Notes: generated by a model from the letters alone, not told the origin. A DNA stretch of 22,594 nucleotides from Candidatus Sumerlaeota bacterium (GCA_007136595.1 SLGQ01000210.1:1-22594); one strand, 5' to 3'; counted from the first letter of the stretch, positions 15,643-22,594 are shown. Translations and numbers: made by a program.

Positions 15643-17811
15643 TTATCTTATGATCGTGCATCCACAGCCTATTGATTCATCCATAACTTCATCGGACTCT
15701 TCTTTGTCATTATCACTTGATGGTTTTTCATCTCCAATATCTCCAGTACTTCCAGTATCCCCGGTGCTTCCAGTATCCCCGGTGCTTCCAGTATCTCCAG
15801 TGCTTCCAGTATCTCCGGTGCCTCCAGTATCTCCGGTGCTTCCAGTATCTCCGGCGCCTCCAGTATCTCCGGTGCCTCCAGTATCTCCGGTATTGCCAGT
15901 GTCTCCAGAGTCTCCAGAGTCTCCAGTATCATCGAGGATACAAAGACCGCTTTCTATATCGCAAACATAAAAAGTTGGGCACTCATCATCACTTGTGCAA
16001 CCCACTTCAAGTATGCAAAGACCTGTTTCCGTGTCACAGAACTGATCTTCCGGACAATCTGTGTCGGATGTACAAAGTTCCGGCTCATAGTCACATTCTC
16101 CATTAATAGCCATTCTAACCATTTCATATACATCAAGATAACCAAATCCGAAACAACTGTTATGCTGCATTATTTCATCAAAGTAAGTATCTTTTACCTC
16201 GCTCCATTCGCACTGTCCGATAACCTTTCTGTCCTTGTCAATTATGTTATGGTCGGGAACAATATCTTCATCAATTATCCTTTGATCAACACCCTTGGCA
16301 GCAGCCTTTTTAAGGCAGTGAAGAGCTTCGAAATATTTAAGATCAGGGTTGGCTGACAGCATGAGTCCTATAGCTCCGGAAACAACAGGTGCAGCCGCAG
16401 AAGTTCCTGTAAAATGGGGATTGGCGGTATAATGCCCCGGTTCCCCGCCTAAACCTCCCGATATGTCTGTAGAAATTATGCCGTTATAGGGAGGGCTGTC
16501 ATCAGGATCTCCGGCAGGAGCGATCACATCGATCGCTTTACCATAGTTGCTGTATGTTGCTTTATAGCCTCTGCCGTTATCGAGAGTGTTGTGTCTGAGG
16601 GCTGAAACAACGACAATATGTTCGTTGTCAAAATTTCTTATGTTGTCTGTATCACAGAAATTGTTTCCTGCAGCCCACACCATTATTGTCCCTTTTCCGT
16701 CTCTTCCATTCTTCAAGCCATACTGGACAGCCTGTTCTACAAACGAATTGAGAGGAACTGTTGAGCATGATTGCTGGCTCCACCATACCCAACTATTGTT
16801 TATTACGGAAGCTCCCTGATCAACGGCATATTTAAGAGCAAGATATGTTTTGTGAAAAGTGTCTATATACCCTGTTCCAATATCTGTATCAATAAACCTT
16901 ATAGGAATTATACCGCAGTCCCAGCATACACCGGCGATCCCTTTTCCATTGTTACCTTTTGCCGCTGCAATTCCTGCAACACTTGTTCCGTGGGAAAGAA
17001 TAACTCTTGTTGCCCATGGAGTAGTATTCTGGTGTGGCTTAAAAGATGCATTTGCATTTTCATCAACAAAATTCCAACCGAGATCGGCAAACATATTGTC
17101 AATGAGATCTTCATGTTCAAGATCAACGCCGTTATCAATTATGGCAATTTTTATTTCAGGACTTCCTGTTTCAAGTGCCCATGCATAATTTGAGCGGATT
17201 TTTTCATGATGCCATCTTCCAATAGTGTATTGGGAGTACCAAGTATCATTGGGGGTGACAGGTTCGGGAAGCTCATCAATGAAATCTTCATCGTTGAACT
17301 CATTATCTTCATCCAGTCCGGCAAGTTCAAAGTGTCCCTCCATATCAGGTTGAACCCAGTTTACAAGACCTTCCCTATAGATTTGTACCGAAAGGTCAAA
17401 AGGATCAGTTCCAGGCTTCATTTTAACAAGATAGTAGCCGGGGTCGGTTTTGTCATGATATATTGTTTCCAGTCCGTATTTGATAAAAGTGTTCTGTATT
17501 GCTTTTGGGGAAACTGAAGGTTTGAAACTGAGTCCGAGCGTGCCGTTAAGTCTCACAGGTTTACTGCCGTAAAAAGTTACAACAGGCCACAAAGCTTTTC
17601 CCTGTTTTGCCAGCCGGTCTCTTTTTTGTATCCAATCAGAGCGGTTGGTTTCAAATATTTGTTTAAAATACTGGGGATTTCCCGCAGAATCAAAATAAAA
17701 CGAGTCGAAAACAAGCCCGTTAACAATGATTTCCTCACCTTGTTTCAACTGATGTCCAAAAAGAAAAAAAGTAATTAAAATGACTGCCGGAACAATTAAG
17801 ATCTTTTTCAT
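15643..17811 (-). CDS. Secreted S8 subtilase with Cys-rich modules, Gly-Asp-Thr linker and Gly-Cys-Gly-Cys tail
   Basis: A 722-aa serine protease precursor. Sec signal (residues 1-21), then a propeptide region (to about 165; Y-Y-L-V-K-M-K-P-G-T-D-P-F-D-L), then the catalytic domain (about 190-565). The triad is D226 (I-A-I-I-D-N-G-V-D), H274 (S-H-G-T-S-V-A-G) and S471 (F-T-G-T-S-A-A-A-P), with oxyanion N383 (W-A-A-G-N). Two small repeats follow (about 580-625, C-T-S-D-x-x-C-P-x-x-x-x-C-D-x-E-x-G-L-C-I-L). Then come nine G-D-T-G-[SGN]-[TA] hexapeptides, an acidic spacer and the C-terminus G-C-G-C-T-I-I-R. ATG at 17811 is preceded by AGAGGTG; an upstream 17-codon extension is unlikely. It is first of the five-gene array, 124 bases after the sigma-54 regulator. 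The mature protein is probably surface-displayed through the linker (inference). Confidence 0.94.
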   Translation of the reverse strand: MKKILIVPAVILITFFLFGHQLKQGEEIIVNGLVFDSFYFDSAGNPQYFKQIFETNRSDWIQKRDRLAKQGKALWPVVTFYGSKPVRLNGTLGLSFKPSVSPKAIQNTFIKYGLETIYHDKTDPGYYLVKMKPGTDPFDLSVQIYREGLVNWVQPDMEGHFELAGLDEDNEFNDEDFIDELPEPVTPNDTWYSQYTIGRWHHEKIRSNYAWALETGSPEIKIAIIDNGVDLEHEDLIDNMFADLGWNFVDENANASFKPHQNTTPWATRVILSHGTSVAGIAAAKGNNGKGIAGVCWDCGIIPIRFIDTDIGTGYIDTFHKTYLALKYAVDQGASVINNSWVWWSQQSCSTVPLNSFVEQAVQYGLKNGRDGKGTIMVWAAGNNFCDTDNIRNFDNEHIVVVSALRHNTLDNGRGYKATYSNYGKAIDVIAPAGDPDDSPPYNGIISTDISGGLGGEPGHYTANPHFTGTSAAAPVVSGAIGLMLSANPDLKYFEALHCLKKAAAKGVDQRIIDEDIVPDHNIIDKDRKVIGQCEWSEVKDTYFDEIMQHNSCFGFGYLDVYEMVRMAINGECDYEPELCTSDTDCPEDQFCDTETGLCILEVGCTSDDECPTFYVCDIESGLCILDDTGDSGDSGDTGNTGDTGGTGDTGGAGDTGSTGDTGGTGDTGSTGDTGSTGDTGSTGDTGSTGDIGDEKPSSDNDKEESDEVMDESIGCGCTIIR
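15730..15930 (-). repeat. 18-bp minisatellite encoding (Gly-Asp-Thr-Gly-Ser/Gly-Thr)n in the subtilase
   Basis: Nine tandem hexapeptide units with an 18-base period, flanked by a few plain Gly-Asp-Ser/Thr triplets. The period is double that of the arrays in the two downstream lipoproteins, with every second Asp replaced by Ser, Gly or Asn. It lies between the Cys-rich modules and the acidic C-terminal tail. Confidence 0.92.
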
Positions 17812-17913
17812 GGTTTCACCTCTTTTTACAACAATGCACAATGTAATTTTTATAATAATCAAGTGCTTTTCGCCCTGTTCCAGAAAGGAGGGCTTTTTGA
17901 GGTGGTTTTTGTT

Positions 17914-17935
17914 GTCCGAATTTATATATTCGGAC
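17914..17935 (-). terminator. Perfect 8-bp inverted repeat after the sigma-54 regulator
   Basis: GTCCGAAT (17914-17921) and ATTCGGAC (17928-17935) form a perfect 8-bp stem with a 6-base loop, starting at the base next to the regulator's stop codon. There is no T-run on the minus strand after it, so it may be a non-canonical terminator, an mRNA 3'-end stabiliser or an operator. The rest of the intergenic stretch to 17812 shows no convincing promoter. Confidence 0.45.
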
Positions 17936-19909
17936 TTAGTCTCTGTATTCGATCTTGTATCGGTTTAAGATTTTATAAAGTGCAACTCTTGATATTCCGG
18001 CATCTTTTGCCGTCTGCATTATGTTTCCACCTGTTTTGTCAAGAAGTTCAGTAAAGTATTGTCTGGTGAAATTTTCCAGAATATTTTCCTTTTCACTATG
18101 GTAAGTGCCGGAATAAGCATTTGCATCTTTTCCGGTTTGGATATCGTTTCCACACATTATTTCATCAGGAAGGTCACTTAAAAGGATTTTGTCGCTGTCA
18201 GACATTATGGCAGCTTGCTGAATAAAGTTCCTCAGTTGTCTTACATTTCCGGGGAAAGGATATTTTATGAGTGCTTTCAATCCGTTTTTATCGATCCCTT
18301 TTATTGAGGTTTTAAACATCTTATTTGCTTCGTTTATGAAGCTTTCCACAAATAGCGGTATATCTTCCGGATACTCTCTAAGTGCAGGTACTCTTATTGG
18401 CACGACATGAAGTCTGTAGTAAATATCCATTCTGAATTCACCGGTTTTTATCATTTTTTCAAGGTCTCTGCTTGTGGCGGCAATAACCCTGACATCAACT
18501 TTTTTTGCAGTTTTATTACTTCCCACAGGTCTTATTTCACCACTTTGAAGGGTTCTAAGTATTTTAACCTGCAGAAGTAAAGGAAGATCACCTATTTCAT
18601 CAAGAAATATAGTTCCTCCCTCTGCTTTTTCAAACTCACCGGTTTTGTTATAGAAAGCACCTGTAAAAGCACCTTTGACATGTCCGAAAAGCTCGCTTTC
18701 AAGAAGCTCGGAAGGTATTGCCGCACAGTTTATTGTGACAAAAGGTCCATGTTTCCTCGGAGAGTTGAAATGGATCGCATGTGCAAGCAATTCCTTTCCC
18801 GTTCCGCTTTCACCTCTTAGAATTACCGTTGCATCTGTGCCGGAAGCTTTTTCGATCCTTTTTTCAACATCTTTCCATTTTTTAGATTGTCCGATGATCA
18901 TAATTGCATCACCTTTTGCCGAACTTTCTTTGAAAAGTTGAGCACGACGGATAAACATCGTTGCCTCTTTTGCAAGTGACATGATTATGAGAGCATCTTT
19001 TTCTGAAAAGCGGTTTTTTGTTTCAGATTCAATTGCGATAATCCCGATAGCTCTGTTCTGAAACTCAATAGGGACAACGAGCGAAGATTTTATTCTTTGA
19101 AAAAGTGTAAAGTAATTAGGGTCTTTTGAGGTGTCCGGAGAGATATAGGGAAGGTTTGTTTTAAGAACAACTTTTGAAATACTTTTATGATCTTTGGGAA
19201 GTTTTTCCGGTATGATCGACAAAGCTTTCCCTTTTACTGCTCTCGGTTCAAACTCAAGTTCTCCTGTTTTTTCGTTAAGAAGCAGAATGCAGCCGCATTT
19301 CTGCCCTGTTTTTCTAAGTGCAAGTTCAAGAAGGTTTTCAAGAAGTTTATTAAGTTCAATGTTATTAAGATTTTCTGATATGTCTGACTGGGCATCTTTG
19401 ATTTTCCACAGCATTTCTGATTCTTTTCCAGTTATCATGCTTTTATATCTGTCTGAAAATATTGACCAGAAATGGGGAAGCATTATGTCGGAAGTAGATA
19501 TGGTTCTCTCAAGGTATTCTTTTTTTGTATGTATTCCAAGTACCGCTCCGCGAATCCCTTTTTCAAGTTTTACCATGTCGTAGAAAAGGTATTTATTTTT
19601 AAAGAACTCGGAGCTTTTATTATTTATGACATCTTTGAATTCACCTGTAAACCGGGGGGTTTCATTTTTAAAAAAATGGGTGAGAAGGTTTTTTATCTCC
19701 TTTCGTTCGTCAACTCTGCCTGAAGGGAATATCTCAACCTCTTCTTCATACTTGTCCCATAATGCAGCAAAAACCAGAGTGTCGGGAAGACTCTGCCGTA
19801 CAGAAGTGTTAAGTTTCCTTATCATGTCGTCAATGGAGGTGCCTTTTATGATTTCTTTAACAACCTCAAGGATATTTTTGTAATCTTCTCTGTTTGCGAC
19901 CTTACTCAT
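17936..19909 (-). CDS. Sigma-54-dependent transcriptional activator with GAF domain and Fis-type HTH
   Basis: A 657-aa enhancer-binding protein (NorR/FhlA-like layout). Residues 1-165 form an unrecognised alpha/beta sensor region, perhaps a diverged GAF. Residues about 180-322 are a GAF domain (C-G-C-I-L-L-L-N-E-K-T-G; S-L-V-V-P-I-E-F-Q-N-R-A-I-G-I-I-A-I-E). The AAA+ core (about 336-565) has Walker A G-E-S-G-T-G-K-E (366-373), the sigma-54 contact loop G-A-F-T-G-A (413-418), Walker B G-T-I-F-L-D-E (432-438) and arginines R493 and R499. A Fis-type helix-turn-helix (about 627-650, G-G-N-I-M-Q-T-A-K-D-A-G-I-S-R-V-A-L-Y-K-I-L) ends it. There is no receiver domain, so it senses a ligand or partner directly. 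GGAGGG 4 bases before the ATG supports the start. It is encoded upstream of the subtilase array in the same direction, but whether it controls that array is unknown. Confidence 0.95.
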   Translation of the reverse strand: MSKVANREDYKNILEVVKEIIKGTSIDDMIRKLNTSVRQSLPDTLVFAALWDKYEEEVEIFPSGRVDERKEIKNLLTHFFKNETPRFTGEFKDVINNKSSEFFKNKYLFYDMVKLEKGIRGAVLGIHTKKEYLERTISTSDIMLPHFWSIFSDRYKSMITGKESEMLWKIKDAQSDISENLNNIELNKLLENLLELALRKTGQKCGCILLLNEKTGELEFEPRAVKGKALSIIPEKLPKDHKSISKVVLKTNLPYISPDTSKDPNYFTLFQRIKSSLVVPIEFQNRAIGIIAIESETKNRFSEKDALIIMSLAKEATMFIRRAQLFKESSAKGDAIMIIGQSKKWKDVEKRIEKASGTDATVILRGESGTGKELLAHAIHFNSPRKHGPFVTINCAAIPSELLESELFGHVKGAFTGAFYNKTGEFEKAEGGTIFLDEIGDLPLLLQVKILRTLQSGEIRPVGSNKTAKKVDVRVIAATSRDLEKMIKTGEFRMDIYYRLHVVPIRVPALREYPEDIPLFVESFINEANKMFKTSIKGIDKNGLKALIKYPFPGNVRQLRNFIQQAAIMSDSDKILLSDLPDEIMCGNDIQTGKDANAYSGTYHSEKENILENFTRQYFTELLDKTGGNIMQTAKDAGISRVALYKILNRYKIEYRD

Positions 19910-19937
19910 GTTTCCCTCCGTTTACACCAAACAAGCC

Positions 19938-19965
19938 ATTGTATGAACATGAAAATTTATTGCAA
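19938..19965 (-). promoter_or_regulatory. Candidate sigma-70-type promoter for the sigma-54 regulator gene
   Basis: On the minus strand TTGCAA (19960-19965), 16-base spacer, TACAAT (19938-19943), about 29 bases upstream of the ATG. Reasonable match to the housekeeping consensus; the gap between this gene and the AraC-type gene would need such a promoter. Confidence 0.5.
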
Positions 19966-19999
19966 GATAAAGTTAATCGGTCAAATTTAGTGCCGGAGC

Positions 20000-21097
20000 C
20001 TAAGGTTTCAAACTTTTTCTAAACTCAAGGGGAGTTTTCCCGGTTGATTTCTTGAAAAAACTGTTGAATGCAGATTTTGATTTGAATCCGGCAATAAGAG
20101 ATATTTCAAGTATCGTCTTGTCGTCAAATTCAGGGTTCGCAAACATTGATGTCACTTCCTGAATTCTAAGCTCGTTAATGTATGTCATGAAGTTCTTATT
20201 CAACTTGCTGTTGATAAAGCGACCCAGAAGATATGGCTGGACATTTATCATTTCTCCTAAAGTTGCAATGTTTATATCGTGATCAAGGTAAGGCTTTTTT
20301 TCTTCAATTATTTTTTCCAGTCTCGAAGCAATAATCTCAGAATATTCTTCATTTATCGAAGGTTGAGGGGAACTTTTTTCTTCATTTAAAGATTCCGCCA
20401 TTTTTTTTGAATGGGCAAATATATCGGGACGGGAAATGGCAAAATATGCAAAAATATAGATCCATGATACAGTTGCGACATTCAATATGAAGCTGTGAAT
20501 TTCCAAAATTGCAGGGTAGTTGACAAAAAAATGGTTTTTGACAAGAACAAAAAAGATCTGTAATACATTTATAAATATCCAGATAAATACCGATATTTTT
20601 ATCCAGAAAACTGTTGCACTGTTTTCATCTGTGTTGTAGTTGACCATTTTTTTTTGATAAGCAATTATCTCTCTGAGCATCAAAATGGAGTAAGCTGAAG
20701 ATACAGATAAAGTATAGGCAAAAGAAATTCTGAAGAAAAGGTCAGGCAGTCCGTCAAATAAAAACAGAGGTACGATGAAAAACAGAGCATATCCGGCAAA
20801 AGGGATAAAGTGCTTTAAGTTTTTTACAGAAAAGTTTTCAATTGAACCTGTTATCAGAAGGATATAAAAGTAAAAAACGGGCAGAGAAACGGGGACAAAA
20901 AGGTTTGCCGTAACTATAAATTCTTTTGCATGGGTTGTAAAAACCTCTTTCCCCAGGAAAGCAAGAAGGAGCATCAATGAGTAGAAAAAGATGGCAAACC
21001 CAAGAGCTTTGTTGCTTAAGTCCTCTTTTTTGTTGAAAATTTTAATAACGGCAAAAATGAGACCCGGGAAAGCCCCGAGAGCAATTATCATATTCAT
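20000..21097 (-). CDS. Seven-transmembrane protein with C-terminal AraC-type DNA-binding domain
   Basis: A 365-aa membrane-bound regulator. Hydrophobic segments near residues 4-22, 32-50, 62-84, 96-114, 121-140, 163-186 and 197-220 give seven predicted membrane helices. A polar linker follows (about 225-258), then an AraC/XylS double helix-turn-helix (about 260-362). That domain includes I-A-T-L-G-E-M-I-N-V-Q-P-Y-L-L-G-R-F-I-N and I-S-L-I-A-G-F-K-S-K-S-A-F-N-S-F-F-K-K, and ends with the typical T-G-K-T-P-L-E-F-R. Such proteins bind DNA while membrane-anchored and presumably sense a membrane-proximal signal. ATG at 21097 has AGGA about 8 bases upstream and starts right at the first helix; a GTG at 21127 would add ten residues and lacks a ribosome site. 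Target genes cannot be read from the sequence. Confidence 0.86.
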   Translation of the reverse strand: MNMIIALGAFPGLIFAVIKIFNKKEDLSNKALGFAIFFYSLMLLLAFLGKEVFTTHAKEFIVTANLFVPVSLPVFYFYILLITGSIENFSVKNLKHFIPFAGYALFFIVPLFLFDGLPDLFFRISFAYTLSVSSAYSILMLREIIAYQKKMVNYNTDENSATVFWIKISVFIWIFINVLQIFFVLVKNHFFVNYPAILEIHSFILNVATVSWIYIFAYFAISRPDIFAHSKKMAESLNEEKSSPQPSINEEYSEIIASRLEKIIEEKKPYLDHDINIATLGEMINVQPYLLGRFINSKLNKNFMTYINELRIQEVTSMFANPEFDDKTILEISLIAGFKSKSAFNSFFKKSTGKTPLEFRKSLKP

Positions 21098-21164
21098 AAA
21101 AGATCCTGTATTCAGCCCCAATAGCACTAAAGGCTAAACAAAATATGATTGCAAGTCAATTTTT

Positions 21165-21224
21165 AGGTTCCGGGGAGTCATTTACAGTAAGTCATCGCGA
21201 AACTGTTTCAGGAAGAAGGAACCT
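21165..21224. repeat. Spaced inverted repeat between the M48 and AraC-type genes
   Basis: AGGTTCC (21165-21171) and GGAACCT (21218-21224) are perfect complements separated by 46 bases, in the 130-base gap 21098-21227. The spacer includes the near-palindrome GAAACTGTTTC. No T-run follows in the direction of the flanking genes. A minus-strand TTGACT near 21154-21159 could be a -35 box for the AraC-type gene, but no good -10 box accompanies it. Confidence 0.3.
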
Positions 21225-21227
21225 TTT

Positions 21228-22001
21228 TTATAATCCAGCAGCTTCCTTAATATATCTCAACCTGTTTTCGGGATGTGGGTGTGTTGAGAAGTAGTGTCGG
21301 AATTTATTTAATTTGTTGAATTTTTTAAGTTTCCTTGTTGCTTTTATGGCTCCGTCAGGTTTTCCGTAAGCAAGTGTCACCATTTGAAGGGCAAAAAGAT
21401 CGGCTTTTTTTTCCTGTGTTTGGGAAAATCTGTTAAACATAAAAGATGCCGTGTGTGCCGATATGGTTTGTGCCGCTCCACTGTCAAATGTTCCGAAAGC
21501 TGTTGCCATTAAAACATATATCAAAGCACTTCCAAGCCTTTTGTTGTGGTCACGATAATGGAAGTGTCCAAGTTCATGTGCAAGAATAAATGCTCTTTCT
21601 TCTTCTTTTTCCATGGCATCAAGGAGACCCTTGTAAAATACTATCGTTCCTCCGGGCAGTGCAGCCGCATTAAAGGTGTCATCAGGAAGAACACAGATTC
21701 TATAGTCAAGTCTTTTATCTTTAGAAGAAAAGAAAGGTCTGAACTTATCAAGGATCGTTTCAAGTTCTTCCACTTCTTCTTCCATTTTTCCAGCACACAT
21801 CGGGGCAGAAATAAGTGCTCCCAGCTTTTTCTCGACTTTTACGGGAATATAAGGGGAAAGAAGCTGGGATGCTACGGAAATAACAAAAATAACAGCCGCA
21901 GTAATAACAAAAATACCCGTCACCATTTTCAAAAATTCAACGACAGGATTATTTTTTGTGATATTTACACTGTCATCAGGAAGTTTTGGAACATATTTCA
22001 T
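21228..22001 (-). CDS. M48 family membrane-anchored metalloprotease
   Basis: A 257-aa zinc peptidase of the M48 family, in size and layout like the YcaL/LoiP/BepA-core type quality-control peptidases. One N-terminal membrane helix (about 23-46) is followed by the catalytic domain with H-E-L-G-H (142-146, E143 catalytic). The third zinc ligand is E197 in E-K-K-A-D-L-F-A, and the family's S-T-H-P-H-P-E-N-R-L motif lies near the C-terminus. There is no lipobox and no HtpX-type second pair of helices before the active site. Its ATG overlaps the stop of the preceding YbjQ-family gene (ATGA) and lacks a clear ribosome site, indicating translational coupling. Likely role: degrading misfolded envelope or membrane proteins (family knowledge); the actual substrate is unknown. 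Confidence 0.94.
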   Translation of the reverse strand: MKYVPKLPDDSVNITKNNPVVEFLKMVTGIFVITAAVIFVISVASQLLSPYIPVKVEKKLGALISAPMCAGKMEEEVEELETILDKFRPFFSSKDKRLDYRICVLPDDTFNAAALPGGTIVFYKGLLDAMEKEEERAFILAHELGHFHYRDHNKRLGSALIYVLMATAFGTFDSGAAQTISAHTASFMFNRFSQTQEKKADLFALQMVTLAYGKPDGAIKATRKLKKFNKLNKFRHYFSTHPHPENRLRYIKEAAGL

Positions 22002-22468
22002 GGTTGAATGTCAGTCGGATCTTTTTTATATTTCACTGCCGTTCCATAAGCCAGTACTTCTATGCTTCCAAGACTGTTCTTTTTGTCGGCACTTCTTCCT
22101 ATCGAAGATGTTTCGATCCTGAGATTCAATATAATATCAGCAGTCTGAGCAGATTCTTTCATCCTGAGGATCGCTTCCCTTCTTCCTCTGTCAATGAGTG
22201 TTTCATAAGATCTCACATTGCCGCCGAAAATGTTTCTAAGTCCTGCAAGTATCCTCTTGAAATAATCAATGGATACTACAACATTTCCCGTTACCATGTA
22301 TGCTCCTGCAACACTTTTTTCAGGATCAGTAAAGTTTTTTGCAGTGACAACCGGTATGTTGGCAAATATTTTTTCTCTTTCCCTGATATTTTTAAGATGT
22401 GAAGATTCAACCATTCTTCCAATAAAAAATCCTGTTGAAAGAAGTATTAAAAAAATAATAAATTCCAT
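21998..22468 (-). CDS. YbjQ/DUF74-family (heavy-metal-binding-like) protein with N-terminal membrane helix
   Basis: A 156-aa protein. Residues 1-18 are a hydrophobic helix (M-E-F-I-I-F-L-I-L-L-S-T-G-F-F-I-G) followed by a basic stretch, so it is probably a membrane anchor rather than a cleaved signal. Residues about 40-150 match the YbjQ (PF01906) fold: G-N-V-V-V-S-I-D-Y-F-K-R, then I-F-G-G-N-V-R-S-Y-E-T-L-I-D-R-G-R-R-E-A-I-L-R-M, then A-D-I-I-L-N-L-R-I-E-T-S-S and a terminal I-E-V-L-A-Y-G-T-A-V-K. YbjQ proteins form pentameric barrels; the heavy-metal-binding label is weakly supported. The ATG at 22468 lies one base after the stop of another YbjQ-family gene, and its stop overlaps the M48 start, so the three genes are one operon. 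Confidence 0.86.
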   Translation of the reverse strand: MEFIIFLILLSTGFFIGRMVESSHLKNIREREKIFANIPVVTAKNFTDPEKSVAGAYMVTGNVVVSIDYFKRILAGLRNIFGGNVRSYETLIDRGRREAILRMKESAQTADIILNLRIETSSIGRSADKKNSLGSIEVLAYGTAVKYKKDPTDIQP

Positions 22469-22469
22469 G

Positions 22470-22594
22470 TCAGTCTCTCACTTTCAAAGCGGTTCCGTAA
22501 ACATAAAGCTCACTTGCCCCCTGAGCAACTGAAGAAGTGGCGAATCTTATGTTGACTATGGCATTTGCTCCGAGACTTTCAGCTTGTGCGATCA
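22470..22594 (-). CDS. Second YbjQ/DUF74-family protein, C-terminal end only (cut by window edge)
   Basis: The minus strand is open from the window edge to a TGA at 22470-22472. The 40 visible residues read I-A-Q-A-E-S-L-G-A-N-A-I-V-N-I-R-F-A-T-S, a short gap, then E-L-Y-V-Y-G-T-A-L-K-V-R-D. This is the C-terminal signature of the YbjQ family (A-x-x-L-G-A-N-A-[IV]-V ... Y-G-T-A) and is clearly paralogous to the end of the neighbouring 156-aa protein. The stop is one base before the next ATG. The start and any N-terminal anchor are outside the window. Confidence 0.8.
   Translation of the reverse strand, partial: IAQAESLGANAIVNIRFATSSVAQGASELYVYGTALKVRD

Noticed and set aside
17868..17892. Possible sigma-54 promoter on the minus strand before the subtilase (TGGAAC...GC)
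   Set aside because: The GG and GC elements are 13 bases apart instead of 10 and the -12 part is AAGCAC, so it does not fit the consensus geometry.
17884..17974. Small plus-strand ORF after a strong AAGGAGGG in the gap between regulator and subtilase
   Set aside because: The only starts are TTG/GTG, the frame runs antisense into the regulator's end, and no known peptide family is recognisable.

Overview
The window is AT-rich bacterial DNA with dense, mostly operonic genes, GGAGG/GAGG ribosome binding sites and ordinary ATG/TAA/TGA usage. Sec signal peptides, many lipoproteins and a YcaL-like M48 peptidase indicate a Gram-negative-type, secretion-rich bacterium. Asp-Gly-Thr/Ser tripeptide linkers, small Cys-rich C-x-S-D-x-D-C modules and RCC1 lipoproteins remind me of uncultured deltaproteobacteria/Myxococcota-like lineages. 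That placement is an impression; the sequence does not fix the phylum.

Layout. (1) 1-1970, plus strand: the 3' part of a XerC/D recombinase, an M50 site-2-type protease and a stand-alone GlmU-like left-handed beta-helix protein. (2) 1978-6048, minus strand: a secreted FTP/M36-like metalloprotease followed by a lipoprotein joining a beta-propeller to a transglutaminase-like domain. (3) 6251-9868, plus strand: rlmB and rnc, then a DUF3857/transglutaminase-like lipoprotein. (4) 9908-17811, minus strand: a tight five-gene array of subtilase, unknown lipoprotein, RCC1 lipoprotein (broken by an in-frame TAA), tandem-GNAT protein and ATP-grasp protein. The first three share (Gly-Asp-Thr/Ser/Ala)n linkers encoded by 9-bp or 18-bp minisatellites. 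(5) 17936-22594, minus strand: a sigma-54 activator with GAF domain, a 7TM-AraC regulator, an M48 peptidase and two YbjQ-family proteins, the last cut by the window edge.

How the parts fit. Most of the window is devoted to the envelope: two secreted proteases, four lipoproteins (two with intact transglutaminase-like Cys-His-Asp triads) and three membrane-bound proteins (M50, M48, YbjQ-type). The two non-lipoprotein secreted proteases both end in an acidic linker and a very short Gly-Cys tail, while the lipoproteins do not. This suggests two alternative ways of anchoring proteins to the surface. The most unusual locus is the five-gene array, which puts repeat-linker surface proteins beside two cytoplasmic modifying enzymes (GNAT and ATP-grasp). 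No tRNA, rRNA, CRISPR array or insertion sequence was seen, and no gene-free stretch exceeds about 205 bases.
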